From: Bordetella genomosp. 10
Lineage (GTDB): Bacteria > Pseudomonadota > Gammaproteobacteria > Burkholderiales > Burkholderiaceae_B
NCBI RefSeq assembly: GCF_002261225.1
Contig: NZ_NEVM01000005.1
Location: forward strand, 1,364,001 to 1,428,000
Length of the DNA: 64,000 bases
Reading direction: 5' to 3'
Part shown: in pieces, positions 25,864-38,800 of the stretch
How positions within the stretch are numbered: position 1 is the stretch's first letter
How the letters are laid out: every line of letters begins with the position of its first letter
Position numbers and translations under genes: made by a program
The notes under the pieces: model-generated
Seen by the model: the letters and a program-made list of their open reading frames with translations, nothing else
The model's database searches: none
What the model was told of the DNA's origin: nothing

Positions 25864-28800
25864 ATGACACGTCCCGTCTTTTCCCCGCTCGCCCTGGCCA
25901 TCGCGGCCGCCCTGCCCGTCCTCGTCCAGCCTGCCCTCGTCCTGGCCGCGTCCAGCGGCTTCGACATCGCGGCGGGGACCACCAACACCAAGGCGCAGAC
26001 GCTGACCGCCGGCAGCACCGGCACGGTCGAACAAGGCGGCACGCTGAAAACGTCCGGCGTGTCCGTCTCGGTGACCGGCGACGCGACGATCGACAACTAC
26101 GGCACGATACTGTCCACCGGCAAGCGCGCCATCCGCGACAACACCGGCGGCCTGACGCTGACGGTCAACAACGGCGTGGGCGCCCTCATCCAGGCCACCA
26201 CCGACGACGCCTTCCAGATGAACGTCGGCGACAGCAACGTCACGCTGACCAACGCGGGCACCATCATTTCGGGCGACAGCACGACCAAGGGCGGCCAGGC
26301 CATAGACTGGAACGCCATCACCACCGGCGTCAACGTCCTGTACAACCGATCCACCGGCGTCATCCAGGCCTACGATGCCGACGCCGTGCGGCCCGGGGTC
26401 AACGGCGTAATCTATAACGACGGCCTGATCCAGTCCATCTACAGCACCGAATCCAACGACGGCATCGATGCCCAGGAGAACACGGGCGTCACCATCGTCA
26501 ACGCCAGCAACGGCAGCGCCACGGTGGCGGGCACCGGCCACATCCTGGGATCGCGCCACGGCATCACCGGCGGCGCGGCCGACGACAATACCGCCTTCGC
26601 CATCACCGTCACCAACAACCTGGGCGGCGTCATCGAAGGCCAGGACGGCTCCGGCATCAATATCGACGGCATCACCTCCGTCGCCACGATCACCAACCAC
26701 GGCACCATCATCGGCAACGGCGTCACGGGCGACGGCGACGGGGTGGACGTGGACGGCATCGTGAACATCGTCAACACCGGTTCCATCATCGGCAAGCAGG
26801 CCTACAACGACGTCAGCGAAGGCGTGACGGTGGGCGGCGGCACCATCGTCAACAGCGGCCTGATCGAAGGCGACAACGTCGACGGCGGCCTGGGCCGAGG
26901 CATCACCCTGGCCGGCATCGACCACGTCAAGAACGACGACGGCACCACGACGGACTTCCCCGCGCAAGGCATCTACGCCGACAGCGTGATCACCAACAGC
27001 GGCACCATCCGCGGCCAGTCGGATTCGGCCATCGCCATCACGGGCGGCGCCACCACCCATACCGTCACCATCAACAACCTGGCCGGCGGCCTGATCGAGG
27101 GCGGCGGCGCGACGGCGGCCGCCATCGCCACCGGCGTCACGAGCACCCGCATCGTCAACTACGGCACCATCCAGGCCGACAGCAGCGGCCTGGCCATCGA
27201 TTTCGGCGGCAGCGACAGCAGCCTGGAGGTGCTGGGCGGCAGCGCGCGGATCGTCGGCGACATCGATGGCGGCACGGGCACCAGCACCGTGACCATCGTC
27301 CCCGGCGCGGGCAACGCCTTCACCTATGACTACGCCCTGCGCAACCTCGCCGGCGTGGAGATCGGCGCCGGCACCACCACGCTGAACGGCGCCAGTACCT
27401 ATACCGGCGCTACCACCGTCGACGCCGGCGGCGTCCTGGTCGTGAACGGCTCGCTGGCGAGCGCGGTCCAGGTGGGCAGCGGCGCCACGCTGGCCGGCAC
27501 GGGAACCGTGGGAAGCACCACGCTCGCCAGCGGCGCGACGCTGTCGCCGGGCGCCATGAGCGCCGCGGGCGCGAGCAGCATCGGCACCCTGACCGTCAAT
27601 GGCGATCTTACGTTCGCGCAAGGCTCGACCTATGCCGTGCAGGCCGACCCCGCCGGCAGCGCCAGCGATCTCGTCCACGTCACCGGCCTGGCGACGCTGG
27701 CCGGCTCGGTGGTCCACGTCGGCACGGACGGCAACTACGCGCCCTTCCGCACCTACACCATCCTGACCGCCGACGGCGGCCTGAGCGGCGCCTTCGATAC
27801 GGTGCAATCCAACTATGCCTTCCTCACGCCGACCCTGTCCTATACGGCCAACGACGTCGACCTGACCCTGGAACGCAACGACACGGCCTTCGAAAGCCTG
27901 GGCGTGACGCGCAACCAGCGCGCCGTGGCCCGTTCGCTGGACGGTCTCCCGCTGTCGAGTTCGCTGTACCGGCAAGTCGTCACGCTGTCCGGCGGCGACG
28001 CGGCCCGGGCCTTCAACCTGCTGTCCGGCGAGGCCCACGCCAGCAACGTCGCCGCCTTGCAGACCGTGTCCGCCACCACGGTGGACCTGCCGCTGTCGCA
28101 CCTGCGCGCCAATATGGACGCCGGCATGCAGGCCGGCCAGCCGACGGCGGACCTGGGCCGGGGCGACGCATCTTCCCTGCCCACCTCCGGCGCCTATCCG
28201 GTCTGGGTGCAGGTCTTCGGCAACTGGAGCACGCTGGGCGGCAGCAATGGCGTCGCCAGGACGTCGGCGACCGACGGCGGCGTCTACATCGGCGCGGACC
28301 GCGACGTCGGCGGCGGCCTGCGCCTGGGCGGCGCGCTGGGCTACACCGGCAGCCATCTCAGCACGCGCGACGTCGCCTCCAAGGCCGACGTCGACAGCTA
28401 CACCGCCACGCTATACGGCGGCAAGGCCTTCGCCGCCGGTCCTGGCCAGATCCGCCTGAGCGGCGGCGCGGCCTACACCTGGCACGACCTGGACACCAAG
28501 CGCGGCGTGAACGTCGGCGCCCTCGGCGAAACCCTGACGGCCGATTACCACGGCAGCACCGCGCAGCTCTTCACCGAGCTGGGCTACAAGCTGCCCGTCG
28601 CCGAGCGCGCCAGCATCGAACCCTTCATCGGCGCCGCCTGGAGCGACATGCGCCTGCGCAGCTTCTCGGAATCGGGCGGCGCCGCGGCCCTGGACGGCCA
28701 GAGCAGCCGCAACCAAACCACCGCCACCACCCTGGGCCTGCACGCCAGCACCGATTTCAACGCCGGCGAAATGGCGGGCACCTTGCGCGCCACGGTGGGC

Positions 28801-29031
28801 TGGCGCCACGCCTTCGGCGACGTGCAGCCGCGCACGACGCTGGCCCTGCAGGGCAGCGACACCTCCTACTCGGTGACCGGCGCGCCCATCGCGCGCGACG
28901 CGCTGACGCTGGCCCTGGGCGCGGAAGTGGCCGTCACCCGCAGCACCAAGGTCGCCCTGACCTATGCCGGCCAGTACGGCGGCGGCAACCGCCAGAACAG
29001 CGGGCTGATCGACGTCAGATATCGGTTCTGA
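25864..29031 (+). CDS. Autotransporter adhesin-type outer membrane protein
   Basis: A type Va autotransporter of 1055 residues. Signal peptide ~1-27 (LALAIAAALPVLVQPALVLA). The passenger (~28-700) is a beta-helix built from short repeats of the type INxGTIxG/IVNSGLIEG, with a passenger-associated repeat (TLNGASTYTGATTVDAGGVL) near 510-560. A linker leads to the C-terminal beta-barrel (~778-1055, starting YPVWVQVFGNW) that ends in the expected aromatic residue (VRYRF). ATG 25864 is chosen for a clean signal peptide; a TTG at 25834 is in frame. No protease triad is apparent in the passenger, so an adhesive role is more likely. It meets the SapC gene tail to tail, 4 bases apart. Confidence 0.92.
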   Translation: MTRPVFSPLALAIAAALPVLVQPALVLAASSGFDIAAGTTNTKAQTLTAGSTGTVEQGGTLKTSGVSVSVTGDATIDNYGTILSTGKRAIRDNTGGLTLTVNNGVGALIQATTDDAFQMNVGDSNVTLTNAGTIISGDSTTKGGQAIDWNAITTGVNVLYNRSTGVIQAYDADAVRPGVNGVIYNDGLIQSIYSTESNDGIDAQENTGVTIVNASNGSATVAGTGHILGSRHGITGGAADDNTAFAITVTNNLGGVIEGQDGSGINIDGITSVATITNHGTIIGNGVTGDGDGVDVDGIVNIVNTGSIIGKQAYNDVSEGVTVGGGTIVNSGLIEGDNVDGGLGRGITLAGIDHVKNDDGTTTDFPAQGIYADSVITNSGTIRGQSDSAIAITGGATTHTVTINNLAGGLIEGGGATAAAIATGVTSTRIVNYGTIQADSSGLAIDFGGSDSSLEVLGGSARIVGDIDGGTGTSTVTIVPGAGNAFTYDYALRNLAGVEIGAGTTTLNGASTYTGATTVDAGGVLVVNGSLASAVQVGSGATLAGTGTVGSTTLASGATLSPGAMSAAGASSIGTLTVNGDLTFAQGSTYAVQADPAGSASDLVHVTGLATLAGSVVHVGTDGNYAPFRTYTILTADGGLSGAFDTVQSNYAFLTPTLSYTANDVDLTLERNDTAFESLGVTRNQRAVARSLDGLPLSSSLYRQVVTLSGGDAARAFNLLSGEAHASNVAALQTVSATTVDLPLSHLRANMDAGMQAGQPTADLGRGDASSLPTSGAYPVWVQVFGNWSTLGGSNGVARTSATDGGVYIGADRDVGGGLRLGGALGYTGSHLSTRDVASKADVDSYTATLYGGKAFAAGPGQIRLSGGAAYTWHDLDTKRGVNVGALGETLTADYHGSTAQLFTELGYKLPVAERASIEPFIGAAWSDMRLRSFSESGGAAALDGQSSRNQTTATTLGLHASTDFNAGEMAGTLRATVGWRHAFGDVQPRTTLALQGSDTSYSVTGAPIARDALTLALGAEVAVTRSTKVALTYAGQYGGGNRQNSGLIDVRYRF

Positions 29032-29035
29032 GGGG

Positions 29036-29839
29036 TTACTTCGCTTCGCCTTCGGCGGCCGGCTGGACGTGGTTGATCAGGGCGGGCCAGGTGTTGATCG
29101 ACAGCAGGTGGCAGTAGATCAACGGCAGCCAGCCGTTCGCGCGCCAGCGCAGGAACGTCTCGTCGGGCAGCTTGTTGAACCTGGCCTCGTCCACCACCTT
29201 GAAGCCGGACAGGGCCAGGCGCTGGCCGCCGGCCAGCGTGATGTCGGCGCGGTTCTCGACCAGCAGATCGGCCTCGGCCAGCGCGGCGGAGAACTCCGTG
29301 GTGTAGGCGTGCTGGTTCTGGTAGTCGCGGCAGAAATCCAGCGCGCTGCGGGCCAGGGCGGTAGGCTCGCCGGCTTCGTCGAAGAAGGGATTGTCGCGCC
29401 CTTCGACCACCGACGCGGCGGCCTCGTCCACGCACAGCGTGAACTGGCTGCGGTCGGCGTTCTCGGTGAAGATGAAGGGATAGCGGCGGATGTACGCCGG
29501 GATGTAGGTGCCTTCGCGCCACTTGCCGGCGGCGTCGACGAACAGGTTCTCCCCCGCGCGCACGCCCAGCACCGCCACCGGCGCCGGCTGCGGGCCATCG
29601 GTGAAGACGATGGGGAAATGGCGGCAGGCCGTCGGCAGCTCCGTGGCCACCAGGGGCACGGCATTGGTCTTGGCCGCGTAGGCAAAGCCCTTGTCGCCGG
29701 CCAGCGACAGATTGCCGTGCAAACTGGCGTTCAGGGGGCGCGGCTGGACGTAGAACAGCGGCAGCGTATTCGCCGCAGCCGTCGTATCCGGGGTCGTATC
29801 CGGGGTGGTATTCGTGGTAGTCGTCGTATTCGTAGTCAT
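29036..29839 (-). CDS. SapC family protein with Thr-rich N-terminus
   Basis: A 267-residue protein of the SapC family, named after a Campylobacter S-layer-associated protein; its biochemical role is not established. The family core begins ~residue 25 (LPLFYVQPRPLNASLHGNLS) and runs through RRYPFIFTENAD to LPLIYCHLLSINTW. The first ~20 residues are a low-complexity Thr/Asn/Pro/Asp run encoded by short tandem repeats. It lies 47 bases downstream of the giant FhaB-like gene on the same strand and so probably shares its transcript. No signal peptide is seen. Confidence 0.85.
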   Translation of the reverse strand: MTTNTTTTTNTTPDTTPDTTAAANTLPLFYVQPRPLNASLHGNLSLAGDKGFAYAAKTNAVPLVATELPTACRHFPIVFTDGPQPAPVAVLGVRAGENLFVDAAGKWREGTYIPAYIRRYPFIFTENADRSQFTLCVDEAAASVVEGRDNPFFDEAGEPTALARSALDFCRDYQNQHAYTTEFSAALAEADLLVENRADITLAGGQRLALSGFKVVDEARFNKLPDETFLRWRANGWLPLIYCHLLSINTWPALINHVQPAAEGEAK

Positions 29840-29886
29840 TGCCGGGTATCCGAAAAATTCTGAAATCCTGAAATCCTGATGCTGCG

Positions 29887-32800
29887 TCAGGCGCCGTCCT
29901 GGCCGGGCGCGGAGGAAGAAGCGTCATCCCCGCCCTCCTGCGTGGACCCCGCCTCGGGCATGCGCAACACCGAGGGATCCGCGGCGGGCGCATTCAAGCC
30001 CCTGTTCAAGCCGGCGGGCAACTGCCACAGCGCCATGTCGACGGACGAGACCTTGAGCACCTGCGGATCGGCATAGGCGCCGAGCGCATCCGGGCCGTAG
30101 GCGTTGTTCGACACCGTACCACGGAACAGCGAATCGACACCCGGCTTGGTTGGGGCGACCCAGCGCGGCGCCGTGGCGGCCGTGACGCGCTGGACCACGT
30201 CGTTCGGTCCCCAGGGCGTGTCGTTCATGAAGTACGGCGCCCCCGCCAGCGGGCTGGTCACGAAGGCCGCCGCCACCGCGCCGGAACGGCCGCCGATCGA
30301 GCCGTACACTTGGGCCGAGCCCGCCGTGGGCACGGCCAGCACGCGCACGTTCAGCTTGTGGTCCGGCGCGGCGTCGTTCAGGCCGATCTTCAGCGTGCCG
30401 CCGGCCGGCTTGGCCAGGGTGGGCGCGCCCAGCGTCAAGGTCGCCATCGCCTGCGGACCATACAGCCCGGTGGCGGTGATGTCGCCCTGGGTCGAGATGG
30501 CGACGCTGTTGCCCTGGATCCGGCCCACCGCGCCCAGCTCGACCGAGTCCCGGGCCAGCAGGCGCGCCGGCAGCAACAGGGTCGCGCCGCCGCGCTGCGT
30601 GAAACTCGTGGCCGCGCTCACCGTGGAGCCGGCCGCGAAGTTCACCGTGCCCGCCGCATCGGTGCTGGCGACCTTGATGGCGCCCGCATCGGCGCTGACG
30701 TCGCCGCCGAAGGCGAAGCTGCCGCCGGAGAGGTCGATGCCGTCCGGCCCCGTGGCCGTCAACTTGCCGCGGTAGGCGGCGGACTGCGCCTCCAGTTGCT
30801 GCACGCGGTAGGCGCTGACGGCGCCGTTGAACACGATGGTGTCGACGGCGCGCAGCGTCAGGGCGCCCACGCCCGTGACGTCGCCCGCGGCGGAGATGGC
30901 GTGCGCCGCGTCGATGGACAGGTTGCTGCCCGCGCCATCGAGCGTGCTGCCGAAGACCACCGAGCCCGCGCTGCTGGCCAGGCTGGCCGGCGCGCCGGCG
31001 CCATCGGCGTTGAAGGCCACGGCGCCGCCGTAGACCTGGTCGCCCACGGTCCGCACCGTGCCCGCATTCGTCGACGTGTTGCCGTCGATCGCCAGGCCGC
31101 GCAGCGCGGCCGTCGCGCCCACGTTGCCCGCGATGGCCGCATTGCCGGCGATGTGCAGGCCCTGCGCGCCCGCGGTGGCCGCGTCGACCCCCGCCAGCAG
31201 CGCCACGTTGGCGCCGGTCAGCGTGGTGTCCGTGCTCAGCACCAGGTGCTGGCCGTAGCGCTGGTCGCCCGTCGTATCGACCGAACCGCTGTCGATGGCC
31301 AGGGTGCCGGTGGCGCCCGTCCGCAGGGAAGCGGCGCGGATGGTGCCCGCGAAGTGCGTGTCGCCGCCCGCGTCGACCGACAGGGCGCCGGCCCGCGTGG
31401 CCGCGCCGATGGCGCCGTCGAAGGAAACGTCGCCGGCCGCTTGCACGGCCAGGCTGCCGCCGCCCGCCGCGGCGCTGTCCACCGCGCCGCCGAAAGCGAT
31501 GTCGCCCGCATGGCTGGTCAGCGCCTGATCGCCGGCCAGGGTGACCGCGCCGGCATACGTCTGCCCACCCGTCGTCGCGATGCTGCCGTCGTTGAAGGTC
31601 GTCGCACCGCTGACCTTCAGCGCATCCAGGGCCTGGCCGGCGCCGAAGGCGCCGCCCAAGGTGGCGTTGCCGTCGATGGTCAGGGCATGCGCGCCGTCGC
31701 CGCCGTCCAGCAGCGCGACTTGCGTCCCCTTCAAGACGGTGTCCTGGCCCAGCACCACATGGCTGTCGTAGTGCTGCGCGCCGGACGTGACGACGCTGCC
31801 GTTGTCGAGCGTCACGCTTCCGTGGCCCAGCGTGGTCAGCGATGCCGCTCGCACGGCCCCGCCGAAATGCGTGGCGCCGGACGTGTCGACCGTCAGGGCG
31901 GCGAGCGGGTCGACGTCGCCGCCCACGCCCGCGCCGGCGGCGAAATCGACGTCGCCGCCCTGCGCCGCGATGCCCAGGGCATGGCTGCCGCTGACCGAAC
32001 GGGCGAACGAGACGTCGCCGCCCTGCGTGGACAACTGCTGGTCGCCGGCGACCAGGACGCGGCCCAGGTAGGACTGGCCGCCGCTGGTCGCGATGCTGCC
32101 CTGGCCCAGGATGGCGGTGCCGGTGACCGTCAGGCTCGACAGCGCCTGCCGCGACCCCACGGCGCCGGCGATCTTGCCCAGGCCGTCGATGGCCAGGGCG
32201 TGCGCGCCATCCGCGCCGCCGTTCAGGTGCACCTCATAACCGGTCAGGACCGTGTCGCGGCCCAGCGTGACGTGGCCGTTGTAGTTCTGCTCGTCGACCG
32301 TCTTCACCGCGCCGCCGTTCAGCGCCACGTTGCTGGCGTCCACGGTGAGCGAGGCCAGCGCGATGCCGCCGCCGACCGCGCCGTTGAAAGCGGCGTCGCC
32401 GCCCCGCGCCGTCACGGCCAGGGCATGGGCGCCGTCGACGCTGCCGCCGAACAGCACGCCGCCCGCGGCCGTCGTCAGCGCCAGGTCCGCGCCCAGGACG
32501 AGGTCGCCCTGGTATGCCTGCGCGCCGACCGTATTGATCGAAGCGGCCCGGATGCCGGCCGGTCCCGTGACGGTCAGCGCCGCCAGGGCCTGGTCCGCGC
32601 CCACGGCGCCCAGCACTCGCGCCCGGCCGTCGATGGTCAGGGATTGCCCGCCCGCCGTGGCGGCGTCCGCGCCCTGCTTCAGGGTCACCAGCGCGCCCTT
32701 GAGCGTCACGTTCCCGCCCAGCACGGCCCGTTCGCCGAAGTACTGGTCGCCGGTCGTGTCGACCACGCTGCCGTCGAGCGCCAGCGTGCCGGGATCGTCC

Positions 32801-35800
32801 GTCGCCACCGCCTGGGCATACACCTTGTCCTTGAAGACCGTGGCGCCGGCGGTACGCACCGTCAGGTCGCCCAGGCGGGCATCGGCGCCGTCGCCGACCG
32901 CGCCCACGAACGCCACGTCGCCCGTGCCGGCGTCCACCGCGAGGCCATGGGCGCCGCCCGCCGCGCTCGCCAGCGTGCCGGCGAACCGGACGTCCGCCCC
33001 TGCGCCATTGGCGCCGCCGATGGTGTCGATGCTCACCGCGCCGCCCAGCGTCGCCGCGCCGTTCACCGTGAAGGCGGCGTTGGCGGTCGTGTAGGTCCCG
33101 GACAGCGTGGTGGCGCCGTTGTAGGTCTGCGCGCCCTCGGTGGCGACGCCGGCGATGCGATTGCCGCTGCCGGTCACCGTCAACGCGGCCAGGTTGGAGG
33201 CGGGACCGGCCAGGGTGACCGAGCCGGCGCCGGCGTCCAGGCCGAGGTCGTAGCCGCCGCCGTCGAGCGCGCCGGCCACCTCGATGCCGCCGGCGGCGCC
33301 GGTCGCCGTCAGCGTGCGCGGACTGCCCGCCAGGCCGGCGCCGCCCAGCGTCAGGCTGCCGTCGACATCGATGGCGCCGCCGGCCAGGTTGCCGTTCAAC
33401 AGCACGTCGCCGTGGTAGGCCTGCGCCCCGTTCGTCGCGACGTCGTCCAGCGTGATCCGGTTGCCGCTCACCGACAGGCTGCCCATGTCGGTGGCGACGA
33501 TGTTCCTGTCGATCTCGACGTTGCCGCCGGTCGACGTCAGGTCGACGTGGCCGCCGCCGCCGGCGACCAGGGTGTCCTGGATCGCCAGGTCTCCCGTGGT
33601 GGTGACGCCGATGTCGCCGTTGGCCGTGGTCAAGACGCCCACCGTCAACGCATTGCCGCCCGACAGATAGAGGCCGCCGTCGCCGGTCACCGCGCCGGCG
33701 ACTTCGCTGACCGCGATGTTCAGCGGCGAGTTGGCGGCGCCGATGCCGTCGCGTGCGATCAGGCTCAGGGAATGCGCCGTCAGGCTGTCGCCGCTGCCCA
33801 GGTTGGCGATCCCGCCGCGCTGCGCGAAGAGGGAGATCTGGCCGTCGACGCCGCCCGCGTCGATGGCGCCGATGCCGATGTCGCCGTTGTCCGACGTTAC
33901 CGAGACGAGGCGCTGGACGCCCGTCGCCCGCACCGAAACGGCGTCGACCGTCCCGCCGGCCGACAGGGAGATATTGCCCGCGCCCTGCACGTCGGTGGCG
34001 GTCAGCTTGCCCGTGGTGGCGGCCTCGATGTCGCCATTGGCCGTGCTCAGGGTGGCGTCCAGGTCGCCGGTGTTCGCCACCGTCAGCTTGGCCGCGCCGG
34101 ACGTATTGGTCAGCTTGGCGTCCAGGGTTTCGACTTCGGTCTCCAGGCGGGTGTCGCCGCCGGCCGAGCCGCTGGTGAAGGCCAGGCTGTCCGCCGTGAC
34201 CTCGATCGTGCGCGGCGTGCCGCCGCCGGCCACGATGTCGGTCGTCCCCTTCAACGTGGCGCTGCCCGCCACCGTCACGCCGCCGTAGGGCAACGTCAAG
34301 GTGCCGCCCGAGGACAACAGCAGCGTCCCCAGCCCGCCGGCGATGCCGGCGCTGGCGTCCATGTCGCCCACCGCGCGGATGCTGAGCGTACCGCCCGCGC
34401 CGGGATTGACGTTGGCGCCGACCGCCAGCGTCCCGGCGCCGCTATTGTCGATGGCGATCACGCCGCCGGCGCGGGAAGCCAGGTCGCCCAGCGCCGACAC
34501 CTTGGTGCGCAGGGCGCCGCCATCGGTGCTGGACAGGTCATCGACGCGGCCGATGTCGCCGCCCGCCGACGCCGTCAGCGTGGCGCCGGTGACCAGCGTC
34601 GTGTCGGTGCCGTGGATGTCGCCCGCGGCCGTCAACGTCACGTCGCCGGCGCCGCCGCCCGCGCTGACGGTGCCGATCGCCAGGCTGCCCTCGGCGCTGG
34701 CGATGGAAATCGTGTTGCCGGCGTTGGCGCCTTGCGCCTGCACGTTGCCGACGATCGTATCGCCCGCCGTGGTGATGCCGATCGCGCCGTTGCCCGCGAT
34801 GATGGACGCCAGGCGGACGCCGTCGGCGCGATTGTCGTCGATGTACACCGGACCGGAGGTATTGCTCCGGGCCACCAGCGACTCCGCCGTCGTCTGCACC
34901 GTCCTGGCGTCGCCGGCCGTGGCGCCGCCGATGCCGGCGTCGGCCTGAAGCGACACCATGCCGCCGACGATGCGGGTGGCGGCGTTGCCGTCGTCGACGA
35001 TGGTGCCGCCCACGCTGTTGAAGGCCAACGAGACGCTGCCCTGGCCGGCATCGATATTGCCGGCCACCAGTACGCTGTCGATGCCGCCGCCGGCGACCGT
35101 GATGCTGTTGCTGGCGATCGCGTTGGCGATCTGCAGGTCGCCCACGGCGTTGACGTTGACGTTGTTGCCCGTCACGAAGGACAGGATGGTGCCGCCGCCC
35201 GCGTTCAGGTAGACGTCGCCACCCGCGCTGTTGGCCTCGACGCGCGAACTGGTGACGCCGACGCGCGTCGTCGACGATCCGACGTTGCCGCTGGCGTTCA
35301 GCGTGACGCGGTAGGCCTCGATGTCGGAGCCCGTCGCGCCGACGATGTTCCCGTTGCGCGCGGTCAGCGCGACTTCGCCGTTCGAGGCGTGGCCGCCCAC
35401 GCCGCCCACGTCGACGACGCCGACGGTAATGTCGCCCGACGCGGCGCTGACCCGGATGTCGTTGCCCACGGCGTCGGTGGCCGAGGTCACGCTGGTCAGC
35501 GTGATCGGACCCGCCGACGTGATGTTGGTCGACCCGTCATGCACGCTGGACGTCAAGCCGCTCGTCAGCGAATCCAGGATGTCGAGGTAGAGCGAACCGG
35601 CGCCGGAGACCGACGCCGACACGGTCTTGAAGGCCGCCGACAATTGCAGGCCCGCGGTTTCCGAGCCGATGCCGTTGGCCGCGCTCAGGGCGATCGCGCC
35701 CGTGCCGGAGGTGGTGATGGCGCCGCCATTGGACAGGATGCTGCCGGCGTTGGCCGACAACGTCAGGTCCTGGCCGGCGCCGTTGCTGACCTGGCCGATC

Positions 35801-38800
35801 AGGATATCCCCCCCGGTCGCCGCCACCGACAACGCGCCGCCCGCGTGGACGTCGTCCAGGCTGACCGTGCCGGCCTGGTTGATCCAGATGCCGTCGGCCG
35901 ACGACGCCGTCAGATCGGCCACCTGCGTGTTCAAGACCTGGTTCGCGGCGTTCCCGGCGCCGATGGAGCCGCCGCCGCTGGCCGTGGTCAGCGCCAGGTC
36001 GTGCGCGGTGATCAGCGAACCGGCGCCGGTGGACAGGATGCTGCCCGCCGAATTGCCGGCGCCCGCCGTGAGCGCGACCGATCCCGTCCCGGCATAGATG
36101 GTGCCGACACGGATGTCGCCGGTGCCCGTGAAGTTGAAGTTCAGGCCCGTGCTGTCCACCACCGCGGTCAGCGTCGTGCCGCCGCCGTCCGTCGCGGCGA
36201 AACTCAGCCCGGCCGCCGACAGGACCATCGCGCCGGCGCTGGCAGCCTGGACATCCGCCAACTGGCGGTTGATCGTCAGGTTGGCGAGATCGGCATTGTC
36301 GCGGATATAGAAATTGCCGCCGTTGTTGATCGTCAGCGTATCGGTATCGACGTTCACCGTCGCGCCGTTGGCGCCTATGGCGTGGCCGAATGCGGCGGCG
36401 GTCAGCGTAACGCTGTCGCCGGCGACGCTGTTGCCGCTGCCGCCGACGATGTCGCCGCGCTGCGCCGTCAGCGTCACGTCGCCGCCCGCGGTGATGGCGC
36501 CGACCGTCAGGTTGCTGTTGCCCTGGGCCTGCCCCGCGGTCAGGACGATGTTGCCGGGCGCCTGGGCCGAGGTCACCGCCAGGCCGTAATCCTCGGTCAA
36601 TGCGATGCTGCCGTCGGCGCCGTGGGCGGCCTGGGCCGACAGCGTGACGGTCGTCGTGCCGTTGCCCAGGGCCGTCGTGCGGATGGCGCTGACGTTGCCG
36701 ATCGAGCCGGCCGCGCTCAGCGCAACCGAGGTGGCGCCGTTGATGGTGCCGCTCAGGATGGAGCCGCCCTGGTTGTCCATCGAGAACGAATGGCCGGCCA
36801 GGAAGATGGTGCCCAGCGCGATGTCGCCGGCGCTGTTGCTCAGCGCGCTGTCGCCATTCGCGATGAAGCCGTTCATCGTGGTGTTGCCGTTCAGGGCAAT
36901 CTGGATGCCGCCGTCGCGCGAAGTCGCGCTGAGGGTATCGACGTCGGTGTCGATTTCATTGCCGGTGGCGCCGATGGACGTGTCGCCCGTCAGCGTCAGC
37001 CGCGCGGCGACGATCCTGGTGGCGTCGTCGCCGTCGCCGACCAGCGCGCTGTTGATCGCGTTCAGGCCGACGTTGTCGAAACCGGCGTCGATGGCGCCCA
37101 CGGTCATGCCGCGGTCGCTGCTGACGCTCAGGGCGATGCCGCCGGCGTCGGCGATGTCGTGCACCACCATGCCGCTGCCGTCGTCCGTGACGTTGAACGT
37201 CAGTTGGCCCGAGCGGTCGCGCAACGGCGCATCGATATCGTAGGTCCGCGCGGACGTGCCGCGCGCGTCCACGGTAAGCGCGTCGACGTGCGTCTGGTCG
37301 CTGACGTAGACGTCGCCCGCGTTCCACACGCTCAACAAGGGCGCATCGACCACGATCGAACTGCCCGCCGCGCCGATGTTGCCCTGCGCGCCGACGGTAT
37401 TCAGCGCCACCTTGCCCGCGGTGACGTTGGCGGCGCCGGCGCTCGTCGCCATGATGTCGGCGGAACTGGTCAGCGTGACGGTGCCCGTGTGCAGCACGTC
37501 GATGCTGCCCACCTGCTGGCCGCGTTGCGAGCGGAAGGAGAAGTTCAGGCCCGTGGCGTCGGCCACCTGGTTGATCAGGTAGTCCACGCCATCGTCGCCG
37601 ACGTTGAACGTCAACCGGTCCGCGCTGATCCCGTACTGCGTGGGCATGGCGGATTGGGCGGTGCTGGTGATGGAAAGCGTGGACAGGTCCCCGTCGTTCG
37701 CGACGTAGATGTTCGCGCCCGCCGTCAGGCTGAGCGCACCCGTGACGGTGTCGATGGAATTGGCGATCGCGCCTATGCTGGCGCCCGCGGTCAGGGATAT
37801 CTGGCCCGCGGCGATGTGGTCCTCGCCGCTGGCGTCGATGTTGAGGATGGAGCCGCTGCTGGACAGACTGACCGACTGCGCGGGCCCGGTGTCCAGGACG
37901 CCCACCCGCAGGTTCCGGTCGCCGCTGAAGGCGAAGTCCAGGCCGGTCGAATCGGTGACCTTCGACAGCACATATTCGCCGTTGTCCGTCACTTCGAAGT
38001 CCAGCCCCTTGGCGACGACCCGCAGCACATTGGGGTTCAGCGCGGCGGCATGGGTCGAGTTCAGGTCCAGCCTGAACAGGTCCGAGGCATTGTCCAGCAC
38101 CAGGTCGCCGCCGCTGCTGGCGGTCAGTTGCCGCGTGTCCGTCAGGACGGCCGCGCCGTCGGCGCCGATCGACCCCGCCGCGCTCAGCGACAGGATCGGG
38201 GTGACGAAGCGGCCACTGCCGGATTGCTGGATGTCGCCGCTGGTGACGGCCACGGTCGCCGAGTTGCCGGCGCTGTTGTCCAGCAGGGTCAGCGTCTTGT
38301 CATTGGACACCCACAGGGATTGCGTCACGTTCGACGACAGCGTGTTCGCGCTGATGTACAGCGGCTGGGCCGGCGCCTCGATATAACGGCCCTGCACCGA
38401 ATTGGCGTTCAGCGTCAGGTCGCCCGTGACGATGTCCGGGCCGCCGGGCAAGGTGCCGGCGGTTCCCGTATGCGTGCCGTAGATCGTCTGCGTGGTCGTC
38501 AGGTCGACCGAACCGCCGCTTCCCGTCTTCACGAGATCCAACGTCAGCGCCCGGTCGGTGGACAGCGCGAGCTTCAGATCGCTGCTGGTGGAGATGTTCG
38601 CCGTCATGCCCGCGGGGGAGGACTGACCGTTGTCCGTCAGGCTGAAAACCAGGTCGCCGCCGGACGAGATGCCGTAGCTGTTGACCTGCCCCGCGACGGT
38701 ATTGTCGTGCAGCGCCGTCAACGACAGCGCGGCGAGCGTGCCGCTGTTGCTCACGAGCACCGAGCCGGCGGAACTGAGCGCCAGGTCCGTCGTCGCCGTG

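Noticed and set aside
25822..28356. An 844-codon minus-strand open frame opposite the autotransporter
   Set aside because: It is an antisense shadow of repetitive Gly/Thr/Asp-rich passenger DNA.
30900..33500. Regularly repeated segments that could suggest a CRISPR array or minisatellite
   Set aside because: Repeats are degenerate, ~300 bases long and in frame with the FhaB-like protein, so they are protein modules.
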